Positions 1-9,134 of a stretch of DNA of 64,000 bases are shown piece by piece. The position numbers and the translations under genes were made by a program. The stretch's first letter is position 1. Every line of letters begins with the position of its first letter. The notes under the pieces are model-generated. The model worked only from the letters and a program-made list of their open reading frames with translations. It ran no database searches and was not told where the DNA came from. The DNA comes from Azospirillaceae bacterium (lineage in GTDB: Bacteria; Pseudomonadota; Alphaproteobacteria; Azospirillales; Azospirillaceae). The stretch is taken from contig JAPWJW010000003.1 of the NCBI GenBank assembly GCA_028283825.1, forward strand, positions 496,001 through 560,000, read 5' to 3'.

Positions 1-938
<938 letters not shown>

Positions 939-979
939 ATCCGGGCATCGTTCCGGCCTCGGCCGGTATAGGCTGAAAG

Positions 980-1014
980 TGGGGTGGGGGCTGTGCTTCC
1001 ACCCCTTTTTCTTT
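980..1014 (+). terminator. Rho-independent terminator of eno
   Basis: GGGGTGG at 981-987 pairs perfectly with CCACCCC at 999-1005 across an 11-nt loop and is followed directly by a T-rich run (TTTTTCTTT). It lies 40 bases after the eno stop and before ftsB, so it probably ends the eno transcript. Confidence 0.8.
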
Positions 1015-1124
1015 GCCTTGTAGTAGAGTTCGGTGAAGCCGCACGTCGGAATACGATGAATTTAATGCGGCACGCAGACTAGATGCCGCTTTCCATTTGA
1101 CGGTTGCGGAACCCTTGTGGAACC

Positions 1125-1514
1125 ATGGGGATCATGATTGGTGCCCGTTCCTTCCGTTCCGCGTTGAATCGCGCCCTGCGCCAGGTTGTTGGACCTGTGG
1201 TGGGGGCGTCCGTCGTCGCCTATTTCGCCTATCACACCGTGCAGGGCGAACGCGGGCTGATGGCGTTGACCCAATTGCAGACGCAGGTGACGGAGGCCAA
1301 GGCCACCCTGGACCAGGTCCGGGATGAGCGCGAGGCCATGGAGCGTCGCGCCCGCCTGTTGCGCCCCGACAACCTCGACCCCGACATGCTGGAGGAAGAG
1401 GCGCGCAAGGTGCTGGATTTCACCCGCCCTGATGATTTGGTGATCCTTCTTCCGGGCAAGCCTGCCCCGCAGGAAGACAAGGGTGACGGCGGTCAGAACA
1501 ACCTAAACCGCTGA
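1125..1514 (+). CDS. ftsB: FtsB/DivIC-type septum formation initiator
   Basis: Small bitopic cell-division protein of the FtsB/DivIC family, which bridges FtsL and FtsQ in the divisome. About 129 residues: a short basic cytoplasmic N-terminus, one hydrophobic segment near residues 17-39 (QVVGPVVGASVVAYFAYHTV), then a charged coiled coil (QLQTQVTEAKATLDQVRDER) and the family-typical periplasmic tail with LDPDMLEEEARKVL and a DDLVIL strand. The frame is open to a TTG at 1104; ATG at 1125 or 1134 is more likely, but neither has a strong ribosome site. Its place between eno and pdhA is the usual one in alphaproteobacteria. The Asn/Gln-rich C-terminal tail is unremarkable. Confidence 0.9.
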   Translation: MGIMIGARSFRSALNRALRQVVGPVVGASVVAYFAYHTVQGERGLMALTQLQTQVTEAKATLDQVRDEREAMERRARLLRPDNLDPDMLEEEARKVLDFTRPDDLVILLPGKPAPQEDKGDGGQNNLNR

Positions 1515-1523
1515 AAATCCTTC

Positions 1524-1546
1524 GATTAACCCGATCCAGGTTAATC
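1524..1546. promoter_or_regulatory. Perfect 8-bp inverted repeat upstream of pdhA
   Basis: GATTAACC (1524-1531), 7-nt spacer, GGTTAATC (1539-1546). It starts 9 bases after the ftsB stop and lies 135 bases before pdhA. It is AT-rich and has no proper U-tract, so an operator for a dimeric regulator is as likely as a weak ftsB terminator. No regulator is identified. Confidence 0.45.
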
Positions 1547-1680
1547 TTAAATAATCCTTATGAAGCAATATGTTGCAGTGCACACTCCTTGCATTGCGCT
1601 GCGCTTGCGGTTAGCAGTGATCCCGTGCCGGCCGACCCGGCCTCGAGGAAAACACGCCCACGCATCCAAGGGAGAAGCTA

Positions 1681-2691
1681 GTGGCCACGACCAGACGCCG
1701 TGCCAAGCCCGCTGAGAACGCAGCGCCGGAGCCGACCCAGGAGGAACTCCTCCAATACTACAAGCAGATGCTGCTGATCCGCCGTTTCGAGGAAAAGGCC
1801 GGCCAGCTGTATGGCATGGGCCTGATCGGCGGTTTCTGCCACCTGTACATCGGCCAGGAGGCCGTGGTGGTGGGCATGCAGGCAGCACAGCTGCCGGGCG
1901 ACAGCGTCATCACCAGCTACCGTGACCACGGCCACATGCTGGCCTGCGGCATGGAAAGCCGGGGCGTGATGGCGGAACTGACCGGGCGCGCGGGCGGCTA
2001 TTCCAAGGGGAAGGGCGGCTCGATGCACATGTTCTCGCGCGAGAAGAACTTCTACGGCGGCCACGGCATCGTCGCTGCCCAGACGCCCATCGGCACCGGC
2101 CTGGGTTTCGCGCACAAGTACAAGAAGGACGGCTGCATCGACGTCTGCTACCTGGGCGACGGCGCCATCAACCAGGGCCAGGTCTATGAGTCCTTCAACA
2201 TGGCCGCCCTGTGGAAGCTTCCGGTGATCTACGTCATCGAGAACAACAAGTACGCCATGGGCACCTCGCAGCAGCGCGCCTCGGCCGGTGAGCTGTACCT
2301 GCGCGGCAGCGCCTACGGCATCCCGGGCCGCCAAGTGAACGGCATGGACGTGCTGGAGGTCAAGAAGGCCGCCGACGAGGCCGTGGCCTATGTCCGCGGC
2401 GGCAACGGCCCGATGATCCTGGAGATGAAGACCTACCGCTATCGCGGCCACTCCATGTCCGATCCGGCCAAGTACCGCACCAAGGAAGAGGTCAACAAGA
2501 TGCGGTCGGAATACGACTGCATCGACCACCTGAAGGCGCGGTTGTTCGAGAAGAGCTACGCCGATGAAGAAAGCCTGAAGGTCATTGATCGCGACGTGAA
2601 GGCCATCGTCACCGATGCCGCCGACTTCGCGACCAACAGCCCCGAACCCGATGTGTCGGAGCTGTGGACCGACATCCTCGTCGAAGCCTGA
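1681..2691 (+). CDS. pdhA: Pyruvate dehydrogenase E1 component, alpha subunit
   Basis: The E1 alpha subunit binds thiamine diphosphate with E1 beta and decarboxylates pyruvate in the pyruvate dehydrogenase complex. It has 336 residues, normal for the heterotetrameric E1 alpha family. The TPP/Mg signature begins GDGAINQGQVYESFN and ends with the expected Asn pair (VIENNKYAMGT). The phosphorylation-loop region RGHSMSDPAKYRTKEEV is conserved as in other alphaproteobacterial and mitochondrial E1 alpha. The start is GTG at 1681, preceded by AAGGGAGAAG, which is a good ribosome site. It is the first gene of pdhA-pdhB-pdhC-lpd, with pdhB 22 bases downstream. The 166-base leader holds the inverted repeat at 1524-1546 and is the likely promoter region. 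Confidence 0.97.
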   Translation: MATTRRRAKPAENAAPEPTQEELLQYYKQMLLIRRFEEKAGQLYGMGLIGGFCHLYIGQEAVVVGMQAAQLPGDSVITSYRDHGHMLACGMESRGVMAELTGRAGGYSKGKGGSMHMFSREKNFYGGHGIVAAQTPIGTGLGFAHKYKKDGCIDVCYLGDGAINQGQVYESFNMAALWKLPVIYVIENNKYAMGTSQQRASAGELYLRGSAYGIPGRQVNGMDVLEVKKAADEAVAYVRGGNGPMILEMKTYRYRGHSMSDPAKYRTKEEVNKMRSEYDCIDHLKARLFEKSYADEESLKVIDRDVKAIVTDAADFATNSPEPDVSELWTDILVEA

Positions 2692-2713
2692 TCGCGCGCC
2701 GGAGAATTAAGAA

Positions 2714-4102
2714 ATGCCCATCGATATCCTGATGCCGGCCCTGTCCCCGACCATGACCGAAGGCAAGCTTGCCAAGTGGGTCAAGAAGGAAGGCGACACG
2801 ATCAAGGCCGGTGACGTCATCGCCGAGATCGAAACCGACAAGGCCACCATGGAAGTGGAAGCGGTCGACGAAGGCACGCTGGCCAAGATCCTGGTGCCGG
2901 AAGGCACCGAGGCCGTGGCCGTGAACACCGCTATCGCCCTGCTGGCCGGTGAGGGCGAGGACGCCAGCGCCGTGACCGCGCCCAAGGCGGAAGCCGCCCC
3001 GGCCCCGAAGGCCGAGGCCGCCCCGGCTCCGGCCGCCGCCCCCGCGACCGTCCCCGCCGCCCCGGCGGTGTCGGCCCCGGTGGCCCCGCCGCCGTCCGAC
3101 GAGGACCGCTTCTTCAAATCGACCCAGAGCATGACGGTGCGCGAGGCCCTGCGCGACGCCATGGCCGAGGAAATGCGCCGCGACACCAACGTCTTCGTCA
3201 TGGGCGAGGAAGTGGCGGAATACCAGGGCGCCTACAAGGTGACCCAGGGCCTGCTGCAGGAGTTCGGCGCCGACCGCGTGATCGACACGCCGATCACCGA
3301 GCACGGCTTCGCCGGCCTGGCGGTGGGGGCGGCCTTCGGCGGCCTGCGCCCCATCGTGGAGTTCATGACCTTCAACTTCTCGATGCAGGCCATCGACCAC
3401 ATCATCAACTCCGCCGCCAAGACGCGCTACATGTCCGGTGGCCAGATGGGCTGCCCCATCGTGTTCCGCGGTCCCAACGGTGCCGCCGCCCGCGTGGGTG
3501 CGCAGCACAGCCAGGAATACAGCAGCTGGTACGCCCACATCCCGGGCCTGAAGGTGGTGTCGCCCTATAGCGCGGCCGATGCCAAGGGTCTGCTGAAGGC
3601 CGCCATCCGCGACCCGAACCCCGTGGTGTTCCTGGAGAACGAGATCCTATACGGCCAGCACTTCGAAGTGCCGACCGATCCGGAATTCATCGTTCCGATC
3701 GGCCGCGCCAAGATCGAACGCGCCGGCACGGACGTGACCATCACCGCCTTCTCGCTGCAGGTGGGCATGGCGCTCGCCGCCGCCGAGAAGCTGGCGGAGC
3801 AGGGGATCAGCGCGGAGGTCATCAACCTGCGCTCCATCCGTCCGCTGGATGTCCACACCATCGTGGAAAGCGTGAAGAAGACCAACCGCCTGGTCTCGGT
3901 GGAAGAGGGCTGGCCCTTCGCCGGCATCGGCGCGGAAATGTCCGCGATCATGATGGAACACGCCTTCGACTACCTGGATGCGCCGGTGGTGCGTGTGCAC
4001 GGCAAGGACGTGCCCATGCCCTACGCCGCCAACCTGGAAAAGCTGGCCCTGCCGCAGGTGGATGACGTCGTCACCGCCGCCAAGGCCGTGCTGTACCGCT
4101 AA
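2714..4102 (+). CDS. pdhB: Pyruvate dehydrogenase E1 component, beta subunit, with N-terminal lipoyl domain
   Basis: E1 beta of the pyruvate dehydrogenase complex, 462 residues, longer than the ~330 of plain E1 beta because it carries a lipoyl domain at residues 1-80 (lipoyl-lysine in [10 protein letters not shown], about K43). An Ala/Pro-rich swinging linker spans roughly 85-135, and the transketolase-type catalytic domain follows from about 137 ([43 protein letters not shown]). This fusion is known in alphaproteobacteria. The first 56 residues are identical to those of the E2 protein encoded next. GGAG lies 10 bases before the ATG. A GC-rich hairpin follows at 4110-4139. Confidence 0.97.
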   Translation: MPIDILMPALSPTMTEGKLAKWVKKEGDTIKAGDVIAEIETDKATMEVEAVDEGTLAKILVPEGTEAVAVNTAIALLAGEGEDASAVTAPKAEAAPAPKAEAAPAPAAAPATVPAAPAVSAPVAPPPSDEDRFFKSTQSMTVREALRDAMAEEMRRDTNVFVMGEEVAEYQGAYKVTQGLLQEFGADRVIDTPITEHGFAGLAVGAAFGGLRPIVEFMTFNFSMQAIDHIINSAAKTRYMSGGQMGCPIVFRGPNGAAARVGAQHSQEYSSWYAHIPGLKVVSPYSAADAKGLLKAAIRDPNPVVFLENEILYGQHFEVPTDPEFIVPIGRAKIERAGTDVTITAFSLQVGMALAAAEKLAEQGISAEVINLRSIRPLDVHTIVESVKKTNRLVSVEEGWPFAGIGAEMSAIMMEHAFDYLDAPVVRVHGKDVPMPYAANLEKLALPQVDDVVTAAKAVLYR

Positions 4103-4109
4103 CCGGGCC

Positions 4110-4139
4110 GGGGGGCGCCTCCCGTTAGGGGCGCCCCCC
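4110..4139 (+). other. Stable GC hairpin between pdhB and pdhC
   Basis: GGGGGGCGCC (4110-4119) pairs perfectly with GGCGCCCCCC (4130-4139) over a 10-nt loop, 8 bases after the pdhB stop. There is no U-tract, so it is probably not an intrinsic terminator. An RNA-processing or 3'-end-protecting role that sets pdhB/pdhC stoichiometry is an inference. Confidence 0.6.
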
Positions 4140-4204
4140 ACCGCATCCGTTCGTGATTTGGGGCGCCGCCGCATCCGGCCGGCCCCCTGGGGGAGATCAA
4201 ACCC

Positions 4205-5524
4205 ATGCCGATCGATATCCTGATGCCGGCCCTGTCGCCCACGATGACCGAGGGCAAGCTGGCGAAGTGGGTGAAGAAGGAAGGCGACACGATCAAGGCG
4301 GGCGACGTGATCGCCGAGATCGAGACCGACAAGGCCACCATGGAAGTGGAGGCCGTGGACGAAGGCACACTGGGCAAGATCCTGGTGGCCGAGGGCACCG
4401 ACGCCGTGCCCGTGAACGCCAAGATCGCCATCCTGCTTGAGGAAGGCGAGAGTGCCGACGCCCTGAACGCGGCGCCGAAGCCCGCCGCCGCCCCGGCGCC
4501 GGCCAAGGCTGAAGCGGCACCCGCCGCCCCGGCCAAGAGCGAGGCGGCGCCCGCGCCGGCCGCTGCTCCCGCCGCCGCCCCGGCGCACACCGGCGACCGC
4601 GTGTTCGCCAGCCCGCTGGCCCGCCGCATGGCCGCCCAGTCGGGCCTGGATCTGTCCAAGGTCAGCGGCACTGGCCCGTCCGGCCGCATCGTCAAGGCCG
4701 ACGTCGAGTCCGCGCTGAAGGGTGGGGCCGCCAAGGCAGCCGCGGCCCCCGCCGTCGCCGCTCCGGCCGCTGCCCCGGCGCCGGTCGCTGCCGCCGCCGC
4801 GCCCAAGGGCATCGACGCCAAGGCTTTGGCCGACAAGCTGGGCATGAAGTACAAGGTCCTGCCCAACACCGGCATGCGCAAGACCATCGCCAAGCGCCTG
4901 ACCGAAGCCTGGCAGACCATCCCGCACTTCGGCCTGTCGGTCGATTGCGAGATCGACGCCCTGCTGTCCCTGCGCGCCCAGCTGAACGAGAAGTCGGGCG
5001 AGAAGGTCTCGGTCAACGATTTCGTGATCAAGGCCGTGGCCGTGGCCCTGCGCAAGGTGCCGGAGGCCAACGTCTCCTGGCATGAGGACGGCATCCTTCA
5101 GTATGAGGGCGTGGACGTCTCCGTCGCCGTGGCGACCGATGGCGGCCTGATCACCCCCATCGTGAAGAACGCCGACCAGAAGGGCCTGGCCACCATCTCC
5201 GCCGAGGTGAAGTCCCTGGCCGCCAAGGCCAAGGAAGGCAAGCTGAAGCCCGAGGAATTCCAGGGCGGCACCTTCAGCGTGTCCAACCTGGGCATGTTCG
5301 GGATCAAGAGCTTCACCTCCATCATCAACCCGCCGCAAAGCTGCATCCTGTCCGTGGGTGCCGGTGAGAAGCGGCCGGTGGTGAAGGGCGACGCGCTCGC
5401 CGTCGCCACGGTGATGAGCCTGACGCTGACGGTGGATCACCGCTCGGTCGACGGTGCTGTCGGCGCCAAGTACTTGCAGGTGCTGAAGAAGCTGATCGAA
5501 GACCCCATCACCCTGATGCTGTGA
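4205..5524 (+). CDS. pdhC: Dihydrolipoamide acetyltransferase (E2) of pyruvate dehydrogenase
   Basis: E2 core of the pyruvate dehydrogenase complex, transferring the acetyl group from lipoyl-lysine to CoA; 439 residues. Order of domains: one lipoyl domain at 1-80 (lysine in [10 protein letters not shown]), an Ala/Pro linker, a peripheral-subunit-binding domain at about 130-168 ([30 protein letters not shown]), a second Ala/Pro linker, and the trimeric catalytic domain from about 208. The active-site motif DHRSVDG lies at 411-417. The start ATG at 4205 has GGGGGAG upstream. A clear terminator follows at 5532. A single lipoyl domain in E2 plus another on E1 beta is the alphaproteobacterial arrangement. 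Also known as aceF. Confidence 0.97.
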   Translation: MPIDILMPALSPTMTEGKLAKWVKKEGDTIKAGDVIAEIETDKATMEVEAVDEGTLGKILVAEGTDAVPVNAKIAILLEEGESADALNAAPKPAAAPAPAKAEAAPAAPAKSEAAPAPAAAPAAAPAHTGDRVFASPLARRMAAQSGLDLSKVSGTGPSGRIVKADVESALKGGAAKAAAAPAVAAPAAAPAPVAAAAAPKGIDAKALADKLGMKYKVLPNTGMRKTIAKRLTEAWQTIPHFGLSVDCEIDALLSLRAQLNEKSGEKVSVNDFVIKAVAVALRKVPEANVSWHEDGILQYEGVDVSVAVATDGGLITPIVKNADQKGLATISAEVKSLAAKAKEGKLKPEEFQGGTFSVSNLGMFGIKSFTSIINPPQSCILSVGAGEKRPVVKGDALAVATVMSLTLTVDHRSVDGAVGAKYLQVLKKLIEDPITLML

Positions 5525-5531
5525 TGCGTTT

Positions 5532-5574
5532 CCCCTGGAAGCTGGCGCCCCGGCTTCCAGGGGCATCCTTTTCT
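5532..5574 (+). terminator. Intrinsic terminator after pdhC
   Basis: CCCCTGGAAGC (5532-5542) pairs perfectly over 11 bp with GCTTCCAGGGG (5553-5563), followed by CATCCTTTTCT. It separates pdhC from lpd, so lpd may depend on read-through or on its own promoter in the 82-base gap. Confidence 0.75.
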
Positions 5575-5656
5575 AGCCCCCCGTGATTTGACCAAAAGCG
5601 CAGGGCGGGCGCCCCTCGGTTGGGCGGGCCCGGCGCCTTTTGAAGGGAAGACCGAA

Positions 5657-7057
5657 ATGGCCGATACCGAATTCGACGTGCTGCTCCTGGGCGCCGGCCC
5701 CGGCGGTTATGTCGCCGCCATCCGCGCCGCGCAGCTGGGCCTGAAGGCCGCGGTGGTGGAGCGTGAGCACCTGGGCGGCATCTGCCTGAACTGGGGCTGC
5801 ATCCCGACCAAGGCGCTGCTGCGCTCCGCCGAGATCTACGGCTACATGAAGCACGCCGACGCCTACGGCCTGACGGCCGGCGCCATCGGCTTCGACCTGC
5901 CCAAGGTGGTGAAGCGCTCGCGCCAGGTGGCGAACCAGCTGTCCGCCGGCGTGAAGGGCCTGCTGAAGAAGAACAAGGTGCCGGTGTTCGACGGCACCGG
6001 CAAACTGGCCGGTGGCGGCAAGGTCACCGTGACGGCCAAGGACGGCACCAGCCAGACCCTGTCGGCCAAGCACATCATCATCGCCACCGGTGCCCGCGCC
6101 CGGTCCCTGCCGGGGCTGGAGCCTGACGGCAAGTTCGTGTGGTCGTACAAGGAGGCCCTGGTCCCCGACACCATGCCGAAGTCGCTGCTGGTCGTGGGCT
6201 CCGGCGCCATCGGCATCGAATTCGCCAGCTTCTTCCGCACCCTGGGCGCCGAAGTGACGGTGGTGGAGGTCATGGACCGCGTCATGCCGGTGGAGGATGA
6301 GGAAATCTCCGCCTTCGCGCGCAAGCAGTTCGAAAAGCAGGGGATGAAGATCATCACCGGCGGCAAGGTCACCAAGCTGGACAAGGGTGCCACCACCGTC
6401 ACCGCCCATATCGAGATCGGCGGCAAGGTGGAAACCCTGACGGTGGAACGCGTCATCACCGCTGTGGGCATCCAGGCCAACACCGAGAACATCGGGCTGG
6501 AAAACACCAAGGTGAAGCTGGACCGCGGCCACATCGTGACCGACGGCTATTTGCGCACGGATGAGCCGGGCGTCTACGCCATCGGCGACGTGGCCGGCGC
6601 CCCCTGGCTGGCCCACAAGGCCAGCCACGAAGGCGTGATCTGCGTGGAGAAGATCGCCGGGGTGAAGGACGTGCACCCGATGGACAAACTGAACATCCCG
6701 GGCTGCACCTACTGCAACCCGCAGGTGGCCAGCGTCGGCCTGACCGAAGCCAAGGCCAAGGCGGCCGGTTACGAGGTCAAGGTCGGCCGCTTCCCCTTCA
6801 TCGGCAACGGCAAGGCCATCGCCTTGGGTGAGGCCGAGGGCCTGGTGAAGACGGTGTTCGACGCCAAGACCGGCGAGCTGCTGGGCGCCCACATGGTGGG
6901 GGCCGAGGTGACGGAGCTGATCCAGGGCTATGTCATCGGCAAGACCTTGGAAACCACCGAGGCCGAACTGATGCACACCATCTTCGCCCACCCGACCCTG
7001 TCGGAAATGATGCATGAATCGGTGCTGGCCGCCTACGGCCGCGCCATTCATTATTAA
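5657..7057 (+). CDS. lpd: Dihydrolipoamide dehydrogenase (E3)
   Basis: FAD-dependent E3 that reoxidises dihydrolipoamide and reduces NAD+ for 2-oxoacid dehydrogenase complexes. It has 466 residues from ATG 5657, chosen because AAGGGAAG sits just upstream; the frame is open further to 5588, but the family begins at MADTEFDVLLLGAGPGG. Visible are the FAD dinucleotide fold GAGPGG, the redox-active disulfide in GGICLNWGCIPTK (C43 and C48), the NAD-binding GSGAIGIEFASFF, the second FAD motif YAIGDVAGAPWLAHKA, and the dimer-interface catalytic His-Glu in HPTLSE. Being in the pdh locus, it is probably the E3 of this complex. Repeat copy A follows directly after the stop. Confidence 0.97.
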   Translation: MADTEFDVLLLGAGPGGYVAAIRAAQLGLKAAVVEREHLGGICLNWGCIPTKALLRSAEIYGYMKHADAYGLTAGAIGFDLPKVVKRSRQVANQLSAGVKGLLKKNKVPVFDGTGKLAGGGKVTVTAKDGTSQTLSAKHIIIATGARARSLPGLEPDGKFVWSYKEALVPDTMPKSLLVVGSGAIGIEFASFFRTLGAEVTVVEVMDRVMPVEDEEISAFARKQFEKQGMKIITGGKVTKLDKGATTVTAHIEIGGKVETLTVERVITAVGIQANTENIGLENTKVKLDRGHIVTDGYLRTDEPGVYAIGDVAGAPWLAHKASHEGVICVEKIAGVKDVHPMDKLNIPGCTYCNPQVASVGLTEAKAKAAGYEVKVGRFPFIGNGKAIALGEAEGLVKTVFDAKTGELLGAHMVGAEVTELIQGYVIGKTLETTEAELMHTIFAHPTLSEMMHESVLAAYGRAIHY

Positions 7058-7060
7058 GCG

Positions 7061-7192
7061 TTCCCTCAGGCGCCGGGCGCGGCCATCCGGCCGCTTGGGC
7101 TTCCTCGCTTTCCGGTCCGCTACGCTCTCCGGAAAGCTGCGGCGGACGCGGTCGCGTCCTACAACGGCATGAGGCATAATCTCATGCCGTTG
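7061..7192 (+). repeat. Dispersed structured intergenic repeat, copy A (full length)
   Basis: Begins CCTCAGGCGCCGGGCG. Hairpin 1: GCGGCC-ATCC-GGCCGC (7079-7094). Then CTTGGGCTTCCTC. Hairpin 2: GCTTTCCGG (7107-7115) with CCGGAAAGC (7129-7137). Hairpin 3: GGACGC-GGTC-GCGTCC (7144-7159). Hairpin 4: a 12-bp stem CAACGGCATGAG with CTCATGCCGTTG (7162-7192). Related copies are at 31102 and 57931 (opposite strand) and at 33036 and 61530 (same strand). It lies three bases after the lpd stop. Confidence 0.9.
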
Positions 7193-7223
7193 GCATGGTG
7201 CCCGGAGCCAGGGTTTTGATATC

Positions 7224-7292
7224 GGGGGCTGGAGCGGGGTGGGTGCATGCGTGGGGTTCGCCCGGCGCACTTGGCCTTCCGCTCCGGCCCCC
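7224..7292 (+). other. Possible long-range stem in the lipA leader
   Basis: GGGGGCTGGAGC (7224-7235) can pair with GCTCCGGCCCCC (7281-7292), 12 pairs including one T-G wobble, closing a ~45-nt loop. It ends 40 bases before the lipA start. It may be a leader structure or chance in GC-rich DNA. Confidence 0.3.
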
Positions 7293-7332
7293 TTATGTTT
7301 CAGGAACACCTTTTCCCAAGGCAGTGCCGCCC

Positions 7333-8304
7333 ATGACCGCCGACAAGATCCGCCATCCCGAAAAGCAGAGCCGCCCGGACAACCCCGTCCAGCGCAAGCC
7401 GGAGTGGTTGCGCGTCAAGGCGCCGGCCGGGGGTGTGTTCAATGAGACGCGCAACCTGATGCGCGGCCTGAAGCTGAACACGGTGTGTGAGGAGGCGGCC
7501 TGCCCCAACATCGGCGAATGCTGGAAGCAGCGCCACGCCACCTTCATGATCCTGGGCGCTGTCTGCACCCGCGCCTGCGCCTTCTGCAACGTGGCGACCG
7601 GCCGTCCGGACCTGCTGGACCCGCATGAGCCCGACAATGTGGGTGAGGCCGTGGCCCGCATGAAGCTGCAGCACGTGGTCGTCACCTCCGTCGACCGTGA
7701 CGACCTGCCCGACGGTGGTGCGGCCCACTTCGCCCAGACCATCCGCTCCATCCGCCGCCAGGCGCCGGGCGTGACCATCGAGGTGCTGACGCCCGACTTC
7801 ATGAAGAAGCCGGGCGGCATCGAAACGGTGGTGGAGGCGCGTCCCGACGTGTTCAACCACAATCTGGAAACCGTGCCGCGCCTGTACCCGACCATCCGGC
7901 CGGGGGCCCGCTATTTCACCTCGCTGTCCCTGCTGTCGCGGGTGCGTGAGCTGGACCCCAGCATCTTCACCAAGTCCGGCATCATGGTCGGCCTGGGCGA
8001 GACGCGGGAAGAGGTGGGGCAGGTGATGGACGATCTGCGCGCGGCGGACGGGGACTTCATCACCATCGGCCAGTACCTGGCGCCCACGCCCAAGCACGCG
8101 CCGGTGGACCGCTTCGTTACCCCGGACGAGTTCGCCAGCTACGCCACGCTGGCCCGCGGCAAGGGCTTCCTGATGGTCTCCAGCTCGCCCCTGACGCGCA
8201 GCAGCCACCATGCCGGCGACGACTTTGTGAAGCTGCGCGAGGCCCGCGAGGCCAAGCTGGGCCTGGCCAAGCCCGCCCCGGCCTCTATCGAAGCCGCCGA
8301 GTAA
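7333..8304 (+). CDS. lipA: Lipoyl synthase
   Basis: Radical-SAM lipoyl synthase inserts two sulfurs into protein-bound octanoyl groups, making the lipoyl cofactor that the pdhB and pdhC lipoyl domains need. It has 323 residues from ATG 7333; the frame opens at 7195, but the family N-terminus begins near here. All three signatures are present: the auxiliary cluster cysteines in [12 protein letters not shown], the radical-[13 protein letters not shown] (CxxxCxxC), and the C-terminal RSSH in [15 protein letters not shown]. Placement right after the PDH genes fits the function. The next gene starts 5 bases downstream and is probably co-transcribed. Confidence 0.96.
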   Translation: MTADKIRHPEKQSRPDNPVQRKPEWLRVKAPAGGVFNETRNLMRGLKLNTVCEEAACPNIGECWKQRHATFMILGAVCTRACAFCNVATGRPDLLDPHEPDNVGEAVARMKLQHVVVTSVDRDDLPDGGAAHFAQTIRSIRRQAPGVTIEVLTPDFMKKPGGIETVVEARPDVFNHNLETVPRLYPTIRPGARYFTSLSLLSRVRELDPSIFTKSGIMVGLGETREEVGQVMDDLRAADGDFITIGQYLAPTPKHAPVDRFVTPDEFASYATLARGKGFLMVSSSPLTRSSHHAGDDFVKLREAREAKLGLAKPAPASIEAAE

Positions 8305-8309
8305 GCCGT

Positions 8310-8771
8310 ATGCCCACGCACGCCGAAAAGCGCGTCCTGCCGTATACGCCGGAGCAGCTGTTCCGCCTGGTGGCGGAAGTGGAGAAGTACCCGGAATTCC
8401 TGCCCTGGGCCGTGGCGGCGCGCATCCGCCGCCGCGAGGGCAACGTCATCTGGGCCGATCTGGTGATCGGCTTCAAGATGGTGCGGGAGAAGTTCACCTC
8501 CAAGGTGACGCTGGATGAGCCCGGCTTGCGCATCGACGTGGAATACACCGACGGCCCCTTCCACCATCTGAACAACCACTGGATTTTCGAGCCGCACCCC
8601 GAGGGTTGCCTGATCGACTTCTACGTGGATTTCGAGTTCCGCAACCTGATCTTGCAAAAGATCATCGGCGCCCTGTTCGGCGAAGCCGTCCGCCGCATGG
8701 TCGCCGCCTTCGAGGCCCGGGCGCACCAGCTGTATGGTGCGCCGGGGGGGAAGCCGGTGGGGGCTGTTTGA
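8310..8771 (+). CDS. COQ10/RatA-type START-domain protein (polyketide cyclase family)
   Basis: About 153 residues, a single START/SRPBCC domain of the COQ10 / RatA family. In mitochondria COQ10 binds coenzyme Q and supports respiration; in Escherichia coli RatA is reported as a toxin affecting ribosome association. The family start is visible: KRVLPYTPEQLFRLVAEVEKYPEFLPW, then the beta strands with DLVIGFKMVREKFTSKV, GPFHHLNNHWIFEP and the C-terminal helix EAVRRMVAAFEARAHQLYG. It lies 5 bases after lipA, the usual alphaproteobacterial neighbour. A ubiquinone-related role is more plausible than a toxin here, but that is inference. Confidence 0.88.
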   Translation: MPTHAEKRVLPYTPEQLFRLVAEVEKYPEFLPWAVAARIRRREGNVIWADLVIGFKMVREKFTSKVTLDEPGLRIDVEYTDGPFHHLNNHWIFEPHPEGCLIDFYVDFEFRNLILQKIIGALFGEAVRRMVAAFEARAHQLYGAPGGKPVGAV

Positions 8772-8874
8772 GGTTGCCGATGCGGTCTGGTTGACGCGCC
8801 GCCCTCGTCCGCTCATTTGATGGTTCCGCGCAAATCGCATAAGCTGCGCGAAGCGAGTGGATGGAGTGACGGTG

Positions 8875-9132
8875 ATGCTGAAGGTGTCGGTCGCGGATTT
8901 TCAGCGTGACGTTACGCGCTACCAGGACATCGCCTTGCGCGAACCGGTGGCCGTCACCCGTGAGGGGCGGGACTTTACTGTTCTGATCTCCACTGAGGAA
9001 TATGCTCGCCTCAAGCGCCGCGACCGGCAGGTCCTGGGGCTTGACGATTTCACGGACGCGGATATCGAGGCGCTGGAGAAATCGCGTCTTGATCCGGAAA
9101 CCAAGGCGTTCGACGCCGAAATGCTTCCCTGA
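8875..9132 (+). CDS. Antitoxin, Phd/YefM family
   Basis: 85 residues from ATG 8875 (in-frame GTG codons at 8857, 8866 and 8872 are alternatives; a GGAG lies upstream). It has the Phd/YefM N-terminal DNA-binding fold: VSVADFQRDVTRYQDIALREPVAVTREGRDFTVLISTEEYARLK. The acidic C-terminal tail (DDFTDADIEALEKSRLDPE) would be the toxin-neutralising part. The partner gene begins 2 bases after the stop. Such antitoxins repress their own operon. The module interrupts the conserved lipA / pncC-ispDF neighbourhood, which suggests acquisition. Confidence 0.85.
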   Translation: MLKVSVADFQRDVTRYQDIALREPVAVTREGRDFTVLISTEEYARLKRRDRQVLGLDDFTDADIEALEKSRLDPETKAFDAEMLP

Positions 9133-9134
9133 GA

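Noticed and set aside
3647..5566. Long minus-strand frames opposite pdhB and pdhC
   Set aside because: His/Gly/Arg-rich shadow translations of high-GC coding DNA; the plus-strand genes explain them.
7061..7192. CRISPR array made of the repeats
   Set aside because: Copies are tens of kilobases apart in both orientations with no regular spacers and no cas genes.
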